Shown: positions 51,501 to 61,144 of the stretch, one piece after another
How the letters are laid out: each line of letters opens with the position of its first letter
How positions within the stretch are numbered: position 1 is the stretch's first letter
Assembly: GCF_051622035.1 (NCBI RefSeq)
Contig: NC_135361.1
Location: forward strand, 27,769,205-27,833,204
Length of the DNA stretch: 64,000 nucleotides
Reading direction: 5' to 3'
Origin: Arctopsyche grandis
Taxonomy: Eukaryota; Arthropoda; Insecta; Trichoptera; Hydropsychidae
Translations under genes and position numbers: made by a program
Notes under the pieces: model-generated
Database searches by the model: none
The model's input: only the letters and a program-made list of their open reading frames with translations
Told to the model about the DNA's origin: nothing

Positions 51501-51872
51501 CCAGTGCTGCCAAATTAAAACCACACTAAATGCATATTTTAGCGTGAGACAAAGAATGCATGAGGAAAAAGAAACATTATTGATAGCGCGATTTCATCTA
51601 CATACATATATAAAATATGAACCAACGACTTTGTGCTCCTGCGAACATGTTGAAAACGTTACATGTCCCATGCGGGACACTTTCAGGACGATGTTCAATG
51701 CAGGATGAATAACTCAAATCCGGGACAAACAGCGAGCAGTATTTTGGAAAATGTTTCATCACATTCAAAATTTAAGTGTCAATAAAAATGTTGAAATGCT
51801 ACCTTCGTTAGTTTGCGATTTAATTTGTTGGAATAAAATAAACACAATCGTCACCGTCGCCAAGACCTTCAT
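39527..51872 (-). CDS. Gene D: complete CLIPC-type clip-domain serine protease, 398 aa
   Basis: Nine exons in coding order: 51872-51803, 49151-49048, 48864-48699, 48611-48460, 47492-47374, 47303-47151, 47087-46958, 46806-46675 and 39697-39527. The total is 1197 nt with consistent phases. A signal peptide (about 1-20) precedes a clip domain (DNCNLDGGSPGVC ... GVVCCP) and a short Thr-rich linker. The activation site is Leu149|Ile150 (AKEL|IFGG). The triad is His196 (TAAHC), Asp246 (YNDIALL) and Ser345 (GDSGGP). Asp339 is position 189 and Gly379 is position 226, the normal trypsin-type pocket. Unlike B and C, an additional phase-0 intron separates PHM from AALGY, splitting their 271-nt exon into 152 and 119 nt. 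The last intron is almost 7 kb and full of repeats. The donor after exon 47374 is taken as GTGGGT, because only that keeps the phase. Confidence 0.93.
39764..39925. repeat. GC-rich CGACATTTCGGCGCG repeat, left copy
   Basis: It consists of several degenerate copies of a 12-16-nt motif around CATTTCGGCGCG. An inverted counterpart (CCGAAATGTCG-type) lies at 46450-46615. Both are in the last intron of gene D, close to its two ends. Confidence 0.6.
40116..41009 (+). mobile_element. Helitron-like element, family 2 (894 bp)
   Basis: The 5' end is TCATATATATAAAGACGG after A, followed by a (TG)n run. The 3' end has the perfect hairpin CCCGTTGA-AA-TCAACGGG (40981-40998), then CCCTACACTAG|T. The terminal hairpin about 10 nt before CTAG and the A|T insertion site are Helitron hallmarks. 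It contains T-rich repeats and two tRNA-like segments on the minus strand. No helicase. Confidence 0.75.
40240..40291 (-). repeat. tRNA-promoter-like segment inside the Helitron-like element
   Basis: On the minus strand TTAGCTCAATTTAGA (A-box-like) is followed about 30 nt later by GGTTCGAGTC (B-box, 40240-40249). A second segment, CTGTAGTCTAATGGCTAGCG with TAGTTCCATTCC, lies at about 40525-40590. Neither folds obviously into a complete tRNA; a tRNA-derived SINE or pseudo-tRNA is more likely. Confidence 0.35.
42150..44100. repeat. Strand-switching diverged minisatellite
   Basis: Units of roughly 100-180 nt contain ACTAGGGTAACCAGCCTTTTT...TATACAA. On the left half (about 42165, 42665, 42775, 42880, 42990) they read in this orientation. 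From about 43100 on (43120, 43555, 43730, 43850, 43970) they read as the reverse complement, AAAGGCTGGTTACCCTAGTC. The switch is near 43050. The solo LTR at 42206-42561 is inserted in the left half. Confidence 0.75.
42206..42561 (+). mobile_element. Solo LTR with ATAT target duplication, diverged subfamily
   Basis: It starts TGTTACGTACACTCGGATTA and ends CTACGCAACA. ATAT lies on each side (42202-42205 and 42562-42565). Its centre differs from the other LTRs, but the 3' third (GCCAGTGCGTGTATCTCC, AATAAA, TCCACCCACC) is conserved. Confidence 0.83.
45023..46412 (+). mobile_element. hAT-type element with transposase remnants (1390 bp)
   Basis: Terminal inverted repeats CAGTGGCGGCTCG (45023) and CGAGCCGCCACTG (46412) continue inward with the inverted GCAGCACCCCCA block. 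The 8-bp target duplication is GGTAGTAT / GATAGTAT (45015-45022 / 46413-46420, 7 of 8 match). The 3' part encodes MLDKEKLQKELEVLYSRKEM, and then a 71-codon frame (46048-46263) with FQERLTALSMLSIEKNM and VIDLFSRK, the hAT C-terminal region. The rest of the transposase is missing. Confidence 0.82.
46450..46615. repeat. GC-rich CCGAAATGTCG repeat, right copy
   Basis: Degenerate copies of GCGCCGAAATGTCG, inverted relative to 39764-39925. It ends about 60 nt from the splice donor of exon 46675-46806. Confidence 0.6.
47504..48459. other. Intron of gene D specific to this paralogue
   Basis: This intron is absent from B and C. It contains a palindromic GGGACTAGATTAGTCCCC (about 47607-47624) and CACCGCGTCG/GAATTGCTATGG segments, but no recognisable element. 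Confidence 0.45.
50674..50765 (-). mobile_element. 3' end of a family-3 Helitron-like element
   Basis: The minus strand reads GGAACGGGAATTGCATGCGT...GGGTTCAGCTAG|T, the same terminus as the plus-strand element ending at 62777. Its inner part (GATAACTGGCTTACCTCG) is found inverted at about 49910-49940, so the 5' boundary is unclear. Confidence 0.5.
50766..51800. other. Intron 1 of gene D, unassigned
   Basis: AT-rich sequence with a 71-codon minus ORF (51080-51295) lacking any recognised domain. No repeat was identified apart from CATATG-type microsatellite runs. Confidence 0.4.
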
Positions 51873-51909
51873 GATCGATGATGTAGTCACGAGCGGGTCA
51901 AGACACTGA

Positions 51910-51918
51910 CTCGACTGG
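51910..51918 (-). promoter_or_regulatory. Initiator-like motif of gene D (CCAGTCGAG)
   Basis: Thirty-eight nt upstream of the ATG. The motif matches gene B exactly, while the rest of the upstream region is not obviously alignable. That makes the conservation more informative. Confidence 0.5.
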
Positions 51919-52729
51919 TTATTGTAAATGTACACACATATGCATATATGTATATACATTCAATATAGACAAATTTACAAAAAAAAACACAGGGGCGTCC
52001 GTATGCAAACACATTTATTTATCAATATTCACAAATGTCATAAAATTGAAGTCATTCTTAGTGTTATACAAACGTCAATTTTTATTCAAATATAAACGGA
52101 TTTATATTTGAATAAAAAATGCTGTTGTTGATTTTTTTATAATAATAATAAAACAAAACAGCTGTGTAACCTACTTTGATATCATTGTGTGTACTGAACA
52201 TTATCAACTTTGACCAGAAATGAATTTCAAATTGTTTTTGATTTTATTTTGACTCGTTACCTAATTAATCATTATATGTATTGTAAATTTATTCATAAAT
52301 TCTCATTTTGGTAAAGCTATTTTTAAGCCATTTTTGAGGATGAAAAGAGAGGGAAGTTTTACATTTCATAAAATTAAAAATGTTCGGAAGTCCTAAAATA
52401 GTTAAACCACTGACAAAATGGCATCCTTTTCAGCCTCTATTACGAACGAAAATCACATTCACGAAAGTCATGAAAATTAACCGGAAATAGCATTTACCTA
52501 CCGGTAAATCGGTAAAAATATGAAGTAAATCATGAAGTTTCAAAAAATGAATATTATGACACTAACGAGACTTTAAAGAAAATTAGGATGCAGTGCATTT
52601 GGACGAATGAATGTTGTTTTTAAATAAAAAATACCACTCTGCCTGAAGAAAAATATCTTCGATCTATGCGTTTTGCAAGTGATGACGTATGGATGTTTCC
52701 TTTGCCAGTTTTTTTTTTTGATTTTTAAA

Positions 52730-53000
52730 TGCTCTTTATTATTACTTAATTATATTCACAATACATCTTATATCTATTTTAATAGCTACTGATCTACTGA
52801 TCATTTTCTATTTTACAATACATTTACATTTACAATGGTCAAAAATGTAACAGAAAAGAAATGAAACAAAATAATAACTAAATAAATTAGAGATAACAAA
52901 AACAAAACACATACATATATACACAAACAACTAATTATAATAATAATAATAATAATAATTACAAATTATAAAAAACAACAAAGAAGGGAATGTCTTATAA
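52730..53000 (-). repeat. LINE-tail-like dispersed repeat
   Basis: TTCACAATACATCTTATATC and ATAGCTACTGATCTACTGAT also occur, inverted, at about 22690-22735 and, diverged, at 25390-25460. A and AAT-rich runs follow. It is probably a non-LTR 3' UTR; no ORF. Confidence 0.45.
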
Positions 53001-54069
53001 AAGAAAAAAAGAGAAAGAAAAATAAATATAAACATATGTATTATATATACACAGACAAAAATACAATACCCATTATATAAAAACCACTCAATTTGCAAAA
53101 GCGAACATTTATAAACTAAGAGCTCAATATTTATGTGAGATTATTGGAGCAAAGATATAAATACAAATGCGATTTTCCGAAGAAGCAAAGCTGCAGATGT
53201 TGAATACGAAAAAGATCTATTAGACAGATTGATATTCAAATATGTAATATAATCCCAATTATGTATGTAATACCTATTAGTGACAAATATATGATCACAA
53301 ATATGCATAAACAATATTAGCATAGTACATAGATTATAATAAATACTCAAAATCATTCAAAAGAGAACAGATGTCAGTGCGAAAGCATAATCAGCGATTC
53401 ATAGTTCGGATTAAGAGGGGTTTGGGAACAAGAGAAGCCTTGTTCTGCTTGAAGAAGTGGATATATGTACATATATATGTATGTATGTATGTAATTTCGA
53501 AACTGCATTATAGTGCAGACATGATAAGTGAATCGTAAATTAAATTAAAACAAATAAGGACAGATGGAAGAGATATTACCCTTTTGAAGAACCTATATTT
53601 GGAAAAATAGCAAAGAATTTTTAATGTAAGTTCAAGCTAGTAATAAATACATATAAAATATGTATCTTTAACTTTTGATTAATAATTTATGTTCAGTTAA
53701 GAGTAATTCAAATGTATTCGTAATTTTTGTTTTATGTTAATAAGCACTTTAAGCAAACTCTCAAAATGTATCCCGGTTGGAGAAAAAAATATTATGTTAT
53801 GTCTACTTATCAATATCACACTGTGATTATTTATACGTAGATGGGTTTTACCCACAGTCAGCGGAAAATCCAAAAGTTCATCATTATCAAATGAATTTGA
53901 CACTAAAATAAAAACATCTAATCTATAATTTGGAAAGAGACTTTGTATGTAAATATCCTTGGTCGTCGTCGTCGTCGTCATCGTCCGTAGATCGGTGACG
54001 TCATCGAACACGTGATTCGATTTTTTTTTTTTTTCGATCCATGGACGCCGATTTGTTTTTTTCGATTCA

Positions 54070-55225
54070 ATGGATTCACCCCCGCGGAGGCGCAAGGCGA
54101 GTAGCTTCATGGGGCCCCGCCAGGGGCGCTACAAGGGGCGCAGCCCCGTGGGGCCCCGAAGGGGGCCCGAAAGGCGCAGCCTTATGGGGCGCAGCCCCAT
54201 GGGGCTCAAAAGGGGGCGCAGCTTTATGGGGCACAGCCTTATCGGCCGCAGCCTTATGGGGCGCAGCCTTATGGGGCGCTGTCTTATGGGGCGCAGCCTT
54301 AGGGGCGCAGTCTTATGGGGCGCCGCCTTATGGAGCTTAGCCGCATGGGGCCCCGAAGGGGGCGCAGCCCCATGGGGCCCCAAAGGGGGCGCAGCCTCAT
54401 GGGGCGTAGCCCCATGAGGCCCCAAAAGGGGCGCAGCCCCATAGGGCCCCAAAGGGGGCACAGCCTCATTGGGCCCCAAAGGGGGCGCAGCCTCATGGGG
54501 CGCCGCCTTATGGGGCGCTGCCTTATGGGGCGCCGCCTTATGGGGCACCGCCTTATGGGGCGCTGCCTTATGGGGCGCTGTCTTATGGGGCGCAGCCTTA
54601 TGGGGCGCCGCCTTATGGGGCGCCGCCTTATGGAGCTTAGTCGCATGGGGCCCCAAAGGGGGCGCAGCCTCATTGGGCCCCAAAGGGGGCGCAGCCTCAT
54701 GGGGCGCCGCCTTATGGGGCGCTGCCTTATGAGGCGCCGCCTTATGGGGCACCGCCTTATGGGGCGCTGCCTTATGGGGCGCTGTCTTATGGGGCGCAGC
54801 CTTATGGGGCGCCGCCTTATGGGGCGCCGCCTTATGGAGCTTAGTCGCATGGGGCCCCAAAGGGGGCGCAGCCTCATGGGGCGTAGCCCCATGAGGCCCC
54901 AAAAGGGGCGCAGCCCCATGGGGCCCCAAAGGGGGCGCAGCCTCATGGGGCGTAGCCCCATGGGGCCCCGAAGGGGGCGCAGCCTCATTGGGCCCCAAAG
55001 GGGGCGCAGCCTCATGGGGCGCCGCCTTATGGGGCGCTGCCTTATGGGGCGCAGCCTTATGGGGCGCAGCCTTAGGGGCGCAGCCTTATGGGGCGCCGCC
55101 TTATGGGGCGCCGCCATATGGAGCTTAGCCGCATGGGGCCCCGAAGGGGGCGCAGCCTCCTGGGGCGCAGCCCCATGGGGCCCCGAAGGGGGCGCAGCCT
55201 CATGGGGCGCAGCCTTATGAGGCGA
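54070..55225. repeat. GC-rich minisatellite with 15-nt units and higher-order structure
   Basis: The units are variants of ATGGGGCGCAGCCTT and ATGGGGCGCCGCCTT, interspersed with CATGGGGCCCCAAAGGGGGC blocks. TGGAGCTTAG recurs near 54330, 54635, 54840 and 55120, marking larger repeat blocks of about 200-300 nt. The 15-nt period keeps all six frames open, creating long artificial ORFs on both strands. Confidence 0.9.
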
Positions 55226-55710
55226 AGCCCTAAACGGCAACTGATCATGGGGGCGAAGCCCTTGACGGCATTTATTCATGGGGGCGCGGAGGGGCGAAGC
55301 CCTAATAGGCATTAACTAAGGGGGGCGAAGCCCTAGACGGCACTTAATCATTGGGGCGCGGAGGGGCGAAGCCCTAAAAGGCAACTGATCATGGGGGCGA
55401 AGCCTTAGACGGCATTTAATCATGGGGGTGCGGAGGGGCGAAGCCCTAAAAGGCATTAACTAAGGGGGGCGAAGCCCTAAACGGCAATTAATCTTGGGGG
55501 CGCGGGGGGCGAAGCCCTAAAAGGCATTAACTAAGGGGGGCGAAGCCCTAGACGGCTTTTAATCATGGGGGCGCGGAGGGGCGAAGCCCTAAAAGGCAAC
55601 TGATCATGGGGGCGAAGCCCTAAACGGCAATTGCTCATGGGGCGTGGAGGGGCGAAGCCCTAGAAGGCAAAGGCTCAGGGGGGCGCCGAGGGCGAAGCCC
55701 TAGAAGGCAA
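55225..55710. repeat. Minisatellite built on GGGGCGAAGCCCTA
   Basis: About fifteen copies of GGGGCGAAGCCCTA are separated by short spacers such as AACGGCAATTAATCATGG and AAAGGCATTAACTAAG. Each copy contains GGGC-GAA-GCCC, a self-complementary stem with a GAA loop. The core GCGAAGC also sits at the 3' end of the host element. Confidence 0.9.
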
Positions 55711-56060
55711 AAAAAAAATTGTTTTTTTTTTTTGATTTTTATAAAAAAAAATTTGTTTTTTTTTTTATTTTTTTTTTTTATTTTTTTTTTCATTTTTTTT
55801 TTTTATTTTTTTTTTAAATTTTTAAATTTTTTTTAAATTTTTTTTTTTTTTAATTAAATTAGCTTAGTCATGTTTAAGCGGTTTATATTATAAACACTGA
55901 GCGAAGCCGGGTAATACAGCTAGTACTTGATAAGCTGCAAATTTAAAGCGTATACTTATTTAGTATGTACATGGCAAAAGCTTGCAATTGGAAACTTTGA
56001 TTCGGTTTAATTCTATATCATGTCTATAAAAGCGGTAGTGATATAAACAGGCAATCATAT

Positions 56061-56230
56061 TAGATTTGGGGGTATTTGTGACTCCAAATCGATCGTTTCT
56101 TATCAGAGTTTGCCAATTTTATCTGATCATTGTTGAAACGGTTCCTCAAAATTGGCAAAAATCATCTTTCCTGTTGTCACAAATCTTCTGTATTTATTGT
56201 GTGTATAATTTGTAAAAATTATGTACAAAA
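56061..56230 (+). mobile_element. tRNA-derived SINE, body only
   Basis: It begins at TAGATTTGGGGGTATTTGTG and matches the minus-strand copy 38463-38600, including the stem TTGCCAATTTT (56110-56120) / AAAATTGGCAA (56148-56158). The tRNA-like head is missing. It lies directly next to the 3' end of the LINE. Confidence 0.7.
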
Positions 56231-56264
56231 TCTAAATCCATAGATGTCTCAATGGAATAATTCT

Positions 56265-59200
56265 GTGATTAATTATTGCTGTCGGTTCCCTCATCACTGA
56301 GGATCGTGACTATGATGTGCGGTCAACCAGCTGCCTCCATTCAGTTCTAAATTCGGCCAGGCGAAGACTTGCTACCGTGGAAGCGCCCGTCGCTGCAGAT
56401 ACTTGGTCAGTCCAGCGTGCGGGGGATCTGCCTCTGGCTCTTCTGCCTTCGACGCTACCAACCACAACCAACCGCTCCAGGCTCTCCTCACCTCTTCGTG
56501 CAATGTGGCCGAAGAACTGCAATATACGTTTCAGGCATATTGTTGACAATCTATCCTTGATTTTCAATTCTTCAAGAATAGACACATTCGTGCGTTTGTC
56601 GGTCCAAGGCACGCGCAGTAGCCGTCTCCAGGACCACATCTCGAAGGCATCGATTCTCCGTCTATCCGCCGCCTTCATGGTCCACGTCTCGACACCATAA
56701 AGGCAGACAGAAAAAACGAGACTCTTCACGAGACGGATTTTGACAGCAGTTGTAATGGCTCTATTCTTCCAAATCTTCGTTAGTTGTGACATTGCCGATT
56801 TTGCTAATGTAATCCGGCGCCGTATTTCCAATTCGCTGCCGCCGTTGTTAGATATGAGTGACCCCAGATAGACAAAATTATCAACCACATCTATACCGTT
56901 TAAAGCTGAGTTGTTGTTTTGCAGCTGTTGGTGACGGTCAATTATCATAATTTTTGTTTTGGGGCGGTTTATCTGGAGGCCAAGCACATTACTCTCTGTC
57001 TCAACACGACGGATCAGTTCGGCCATTTCTTCATGATTATTAGCTATGAGCGTTGTGTCATCCGCATACCGAAGATTGGATAGTTTTTTTCCACCAATGG
57101 ACACTCCACCCTTCCAACCATCCAGTGCTCTACGCATTATATACTCTCCATATATATTAAATAGGTCTGGAGATAATATACACCCTTGCCTTACTCCACG
57201 TTGTACTCGAAAATTTGTCGAGTTTAGCGAATTGATTCGAACTACTGCATTGTTATCATTATACAAGTTATGTATTATCTTTACAAGATGCATGGGGACT
57301 CCCATGTCCAGTAGAACTTTCCACAGATAGTCCCAGTTCACAAAGTCAAAAGCTTTTTTATAGTCTATAAAACAAAGAACGGCTGGAGTTTGAAACTCCC
57401 GACATTTTTCAATGAGTTGACGTATATTCAGTATTTGTTCCCTCGTCCCTTTGCCTTTTACAAACCCTGCTTGTTCGTTCGGTATTTGCCATCCAAGGTA
57501 ACTGCTCAAACGATCTTTAATTATATACAGCAATACTTTACTAGAGTGCGATATTAAGGCTAAGGTCCTGTAATTCTCGCATTTTTTTGTAGATCCTTTC
57601 TTGTGTAAGGGAATGAATATTGAATTGACCCAATCTTTCGGCCATACTCCGTTTACCCAGATCTTGTTGCACATATTACATAGCGCCTTTATCGCAGTTT
57701 CACCAAGCTCTTTCAGAAGTTCAGCTTGTATACCATCGCTGCCAGGAGACTTTTTACATTTCAGTTTCTTTATGGCATTTACAACTTCAGATGTCAAGAT
57801 GTCAGGCTCCCTGACATCATCAATTAGGGAAACAATTGAGGTCGACGAACTACCACTGTACAATTCCGAACAGTATTCTTTCCATCGGTTGAGTATCACA
57901 TCAATATCTGTAAGCGTGTTTCCAAATTGATCATCTATTGTCCAAGTTTTGGGTGAAAATTTTTGAGTGACGATTTTTACTTTGTGAAAAATATCCCTTG
58001 CCTGATTCTTTAATGCGTGTTTTTCTATCTCCTCACATATGTCATTTATATATTTAGCTTTATCCCGCCTACAACTCCTTTGAATATCTTTATGTAATAT
58101 TGCATACCTTTCAAGATATTCTGTCGATGTTATGCCAGTTTGTTTAAGTCTTTTACGTTCTTTTATCTTAACCCAAGTTGAATCAGAGATAAAAGACTTA
58201 CGATGTTCATTTTGCGGTGTTTGATGTTTTCTGGCATACCGAATTATGAGATCTTTAAAAATTTTCCAAGACTCTTCTACATCTACATTAGGATTTATTT
58301 GGAATTCTGCATCTTTTTCTCTGATTACATTGCCAAAATTAATTACATCATCATTGGTGAGTTTAATTGCTTTATTTTGATGTCTTTTAATCATTTTCAA
58401 TTTCAGTCGAAATTTAGCAACAAGTAAGTTATGGTCCGATCCGCAATCTGCACCTGGATATGTTTTGACGTTATGTATCGATGATTTCCATCTAGAATTT
58501 ATTAATACATAATCGATTTGGTTGCGGTGACGATCCCCAGGAGATATCCAAGTGTACAATCGCCTAGGATGATGTTGAAACCAAGTATTCATAATGGACA
58601 TTTTATTTTCAATGCAGAAACTTATAAGTTTCTCTCCTCTCTCATTTTGAATACCCAATCCATATTTACCTACTATGTTATCAATGTTGCTATTATTACC
58701 GACTTTGGCATTAAAATCACCAAGAATGATGGTCATTTCTTTGTTTGAGATATTTGACAATGTATCGAGTAGTGAAGCATAGAACGCATTTATTTTAATA
58801 TCTTCGGCATCTGCAGTAGGAGCATATATTTGAAGGATGTTTAGTTTATACGGATGCGTGTTGAGTTTTAAGTGTATAAGTCTGTCACTTATGGGGTTGT
58901 AGCCAATTAGTGCACTGGTTAATTTAGATGCTAAGATCACCGCGACACCGCTATGTGACGAATCTTGGTTACCAGAAAAATATATCGTATTTCCATTTGA
59001 AGTTTTATAATGGCCGTTGTTCTTCCAGTGCGTTTCCGAGATTCCGAGTATATCTAGCCCATGACTGTACATCTCTTTCTCAACAACCAGTGTTTTCCCA
59101 GGATTCAGGAGTCCTCTAACGTTCCAAGTACCTATTTTGGATTTGTTCCGTAAAGTTTCTCCAGTCGCATATTTTCCACATGATGCCTGGTGAGTCACAT

Positions 59201-59530
59201 GCATGTGGCCAGTAGCCAATTTCACACCGTGAGACCTGGAACCTCGAAGGCGCCGGGTGTCAGCCGGAGAGTCAGACTTCTTCACACTTTTATTTTTGTA
59301 CATCATAGTTATCTTGGGAGAATACTGCAGTGGATTCCCACTTCCTTCTACAGCGCAGTAAATGTTTTGACATCTTATACTGGCAGAGCTGCTGCCCACT
59401 ACCAGGGATTTATTATAGAGTTTCCTTCTCTGTCAAAGATGATACGGTACCTTTGAAAACCGGGTTGTGCTTTTGTTAAGCGGCGGCACTTACTCGCCGC
59501 TGACCTGAGACCGTCATAGTGTTGTGTGAC
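56265..59530 (-). mobile_element. Near full-length RTE-like LINE
   Basis: The element carries the uninterrupted ORF 56310-59399 with about 130 nt of probable 5' leader. The 3' UTR is very short, about 45 nt, ending near AATAATTAATCACAG. No target-site duplication could be assigned. A more GC-rich stretch to 59730 may still belong to it. Confidence 0.75.
56310..59399 (-). CDS. LINE endonuclease-reverse transcriptase, intact 1029-aa ORF
   Basis: The N-terminal APE-type endonuclease shows KIGTWNVRGL (Asn93), LGISETHW (Glu122), ILGDFNAKVG (Asp228, Asn230) and GSDHNLL (Asp322-His323), so the catalytic set is present. A linker follows, then the RT domain: SPGSDGIQAELLK, FIPLHKKGS, YRTLALISHSSKV, EQAGFVKGKGTREQI, CFIDYKKAFDFVNW (Asp679), GVRQGCILSPDLFNIY and LRYADDTTLI (Asp780-Asp781). 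The C-terminal region has YLGSLISNNGGSELEIRRR, FEMWSWRRLLRVPWTDK and FFGHIARR. It ends at 1029 residues without internal stop or frameshift. The pattern fits RTE-related APE-type LINEs. It could still be mobile. The Met chosen is the first in frame; translation could begin later, nearer residue 33 or 110. Confidence 0.92.
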   Translation of the reverse strand: MGSSSASIRCQNIYCAVEGSGNPLQYSPKITMMYKNKSVKKSDSPADTRRLRGSRSHGVKLATGHMHVTHQASCGKYATGETLRNKSKIGTWNVRGLLNPGKTLVVEKEMYSHGLDILGISETHWKNNGHYKTSNGNTIYFSGNQDSSHSGVAVILASKLTSALIGYNPISDRLIHLKLNTHPYKLNILQIYAPTADAEDIKINAFYASLLDTLSNISNKEMTIILGDFNAKVGNNSNIDNIVGKYGLGIQNERGEKLISFCIENKMSIMNTWFQHHPRRLYTWISPGDRHRNQIDYVLINSRWKSSIHNVKTYPGADCGSDHNLLVAKFRLKLKMIKRHQNKAIKLTNDDVINFGNVIREKDAEFQINPNVDVEESWKIFKDLIIRYARKHQTPQNEHRKSFISDSTWVKIKERKRLKQTGITSTEYLERYAILHKDIQRSCRRDKAKYINDICEEIEKHALKNQARDIFHKVKIVTQKFSPKTWTIDDQFGNTLTDIDVILNRWKEYCSELYSGSSSTSIVSLIDDVREPDILTSEVVNAIKKLKCKKSPGSDGIQAELLKELGETAIKALCNMCNKIWVNGVWPKDWVNSIFIPLHKKGSTKKCENYRTLALISHSSKVLLYIIKDRLSSYLGWQIPNEQAGFVKGKGTREQILNIRQLIEKCREFQTPAVLCFIDYKKAFDFVNWDYLWKVLLDMGVPMHLVKIIHNLYNDNNAVVRINSLNSTNFRVQRGVRQGCILSPDLFNIYGEYIMRRALDGWKGGVSIGGKKLSNLRYADDTTLIANNHEEMAELIRRVETESNVLGLQINRPKTKIMIIDRHQQLQNNNSALNGIDVVDNFVYLGSLISNNGGSELEIRRRITLAKSAMSQLTKIWKNRAITTAVKIRLVKSLVFSVCLYGVETWTMKAADRRRIDAFEMWSWRRLLRVPWTDKRTNVSILEELKIKDRLSTICLKRILQFFGHIARRGEESLERLVVVGSVEGRRARGRSPARWTDQVSAATGASTVASLRLAEFRTEWRQLVDRTS

Positions 59531-59829
59531 ATTTTATAGAGTGAAACTTACCACGGATTCACTCATCACCACTCTTATCTCAGCGCTCCTTGTCCAGGAC
59601 CACCATGTCGCCATGGCAGTTGACTGCAAGAGTCGTTCCCCTATTTGCAACTTGGGGACCTGAGCGGTTGCATGGAGCTCTGCTCTGAGCTTATTAATTA
59701 CTCCGTGCGGACGGACGTGTGTTTCCATTTATGATATATTTACATATATAGACAGTTTATTCACAATCATAATATTTATGAAATTAGTACCAAACAATAA
59801 CGTTAACGTTGAGTACAAGTATCCAATAT

Positions 59830-60010
59830 CAAATATTAAATTATCAAAACTAAATATTAAATAATTCAACACTCAATATTAAATAATCAATTATGAAATA
59901 ATTCAACACTCAACATTAAATAATCAATTATGAAATAATTCAACATTAAATATCAAACCATTCACTCAATATTAAATATGAAATAATTCAACGTTAAATA
60001 TTATCAATAC
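59830..60010. repeat. AT-rich tandem repeat, unit about 38 nt
   Basis: Copies of AATAATCAATTATGAAATAA followed by TTCAACACTCAACATTA repeat four to five times with variation. No ORF. Confidence 0.7.
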
Positions 60011-60110
60011 TATCATTAATAAATCAATCGACGTTAATAGTAAATTATTATCAAAAGAAATGTGATCGAAATTATGTGGGTAATTATGTAAATATGAAAA
60101 TATTATAAAT

Positions 60111-61140
60111 TTAAATTCCATTTAAAAAATATGAAATCAAGCATAGGTAATGATTCTGAATATGTACTAACTTGCGAGGCGCCAGAAGAGCTACATACTC
60201 ATCCCAGCACCTCCTCTTTAGCTCCAATTTAACACAAAATTCTACATACTTATCGGGAACAACACACAAACACACGTCCGCACCGAGCTCGCTCAACCCG
60301 CGACATTGTGTGATTAATTAATTAATTGTTAATAGGGACCATATTTTTTTTGGATAAAATAAAGCACATAAAGAAACGTTTTATAACTTAAATGCGTTAT
60401 AAGTTTATAACATTTATTATTTTACATAGTTTATAACATACAAAATATTATTATAAAATATAAGCACACAAAATCTAAAATTTTAAACAAACAAAACATT
60501 TATTTTTTTTAATACCGCAGGTTCGAGCTTTAAAAAATCAAAAAAAAAGACGCTCATTTTGAAGTTGCTTTGGTATAATGCATGCTTCTAATGTGTCTAT
60601 TTTTAATTGGTCAAAATATTGTTTAATAACGAAAATATTGGTTAAATGGAAGCATTAGGTCCAGATTAACATAAGGAAAACTCAACGATTTCTAAAATGT
60701 TTTTGAAAAGAACTTTTTATCTGTGAAATATTCAAAACTTTCAACCCACCTAAATATGTATGTAAGCAGCGCTTGTCATTTTGTGACATAGCCTTTAATA
60801 CACGAAAATCCACAGGATAATTTTCAATCAAATATGTATATTTAAGGACAAGTGACTAGAAATAAACAAATAGCTTTCCTTGATCTTCGTCCACAGAAGA
60901 ATTTCTTCTTTCTTCGTAATAGAACCCATTAAAATAGGTAAAATACCATTTTCACGAAACATTTGTCAGAATTTTTTAAATACAGGTTTGATGAATTTAT
61001 GAATTGCATCTTTAAATATGTCGGTGTTAATATTTTTACAAAATAAAGGACGAACGGGCAGTTTTAGAAAATAAATAAATCTAAAGAACAAAACAAAAAA
61101 ATAAACGACTATCCCCTTAAATAAAGGACATATGGTCAGC
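60111..61140. other. Intergenic stretch without a recognised gene
   Basis: A 61-codon minus frame (60111-60296) is less AT-rich than its surroundings and shares ACACACGTCCGCAC with the region upstream of the LINE (about 59710). It could be a lost exon or LINE leader, but nothing else supports it. The rest is AT-rich. Confidence 0.35.
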
Positions 61141-61144
61141 GAAA

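Larger units (their letters stand above)
53927..55923 (+). mobile_element. Large Helitron-like element carrying a GC-rich minisatellite
   Basis: The 5' end is A|TCTAATCTATAATTTGGAAA; the 3' end is GGTTTATATTA...CTGAGCGAAGCCGGG...CAGCTAG|T. It is the same family as 15822, 22299, 61145 and 62180, which are only 190-510 nt long. The extra length is a GC-rich array (54070-55710) and a T/A homopolymer-rich segment (55711-55858). No Rep/helicase ORF is present. Confidence 0.75.

Noticed and set aside
53697-54110. 137-codon minus ORF with a poly-Thr run
   Set aside because: It crosses the 5' border of the Helitron-like element and a GTCGTC microsatellite, so it is not a conserved gene.
54041-55315. 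Several ORFs of 75-337 codons on both strands, GC-rich and repetitive, resembling low-complexity structural proteins
   Set aside because: They exist in several frames of the same tandem array only because its unit is 15 nt. They lie inside a Helitron-like element and show no splice, start or domain evidence.
60111-60296. 61-codon frame, possibly a first exon of a host gene
   Set aside because: There is no partner exon and no signal peptide. Part of it resembles sequence upstream of the LINE.
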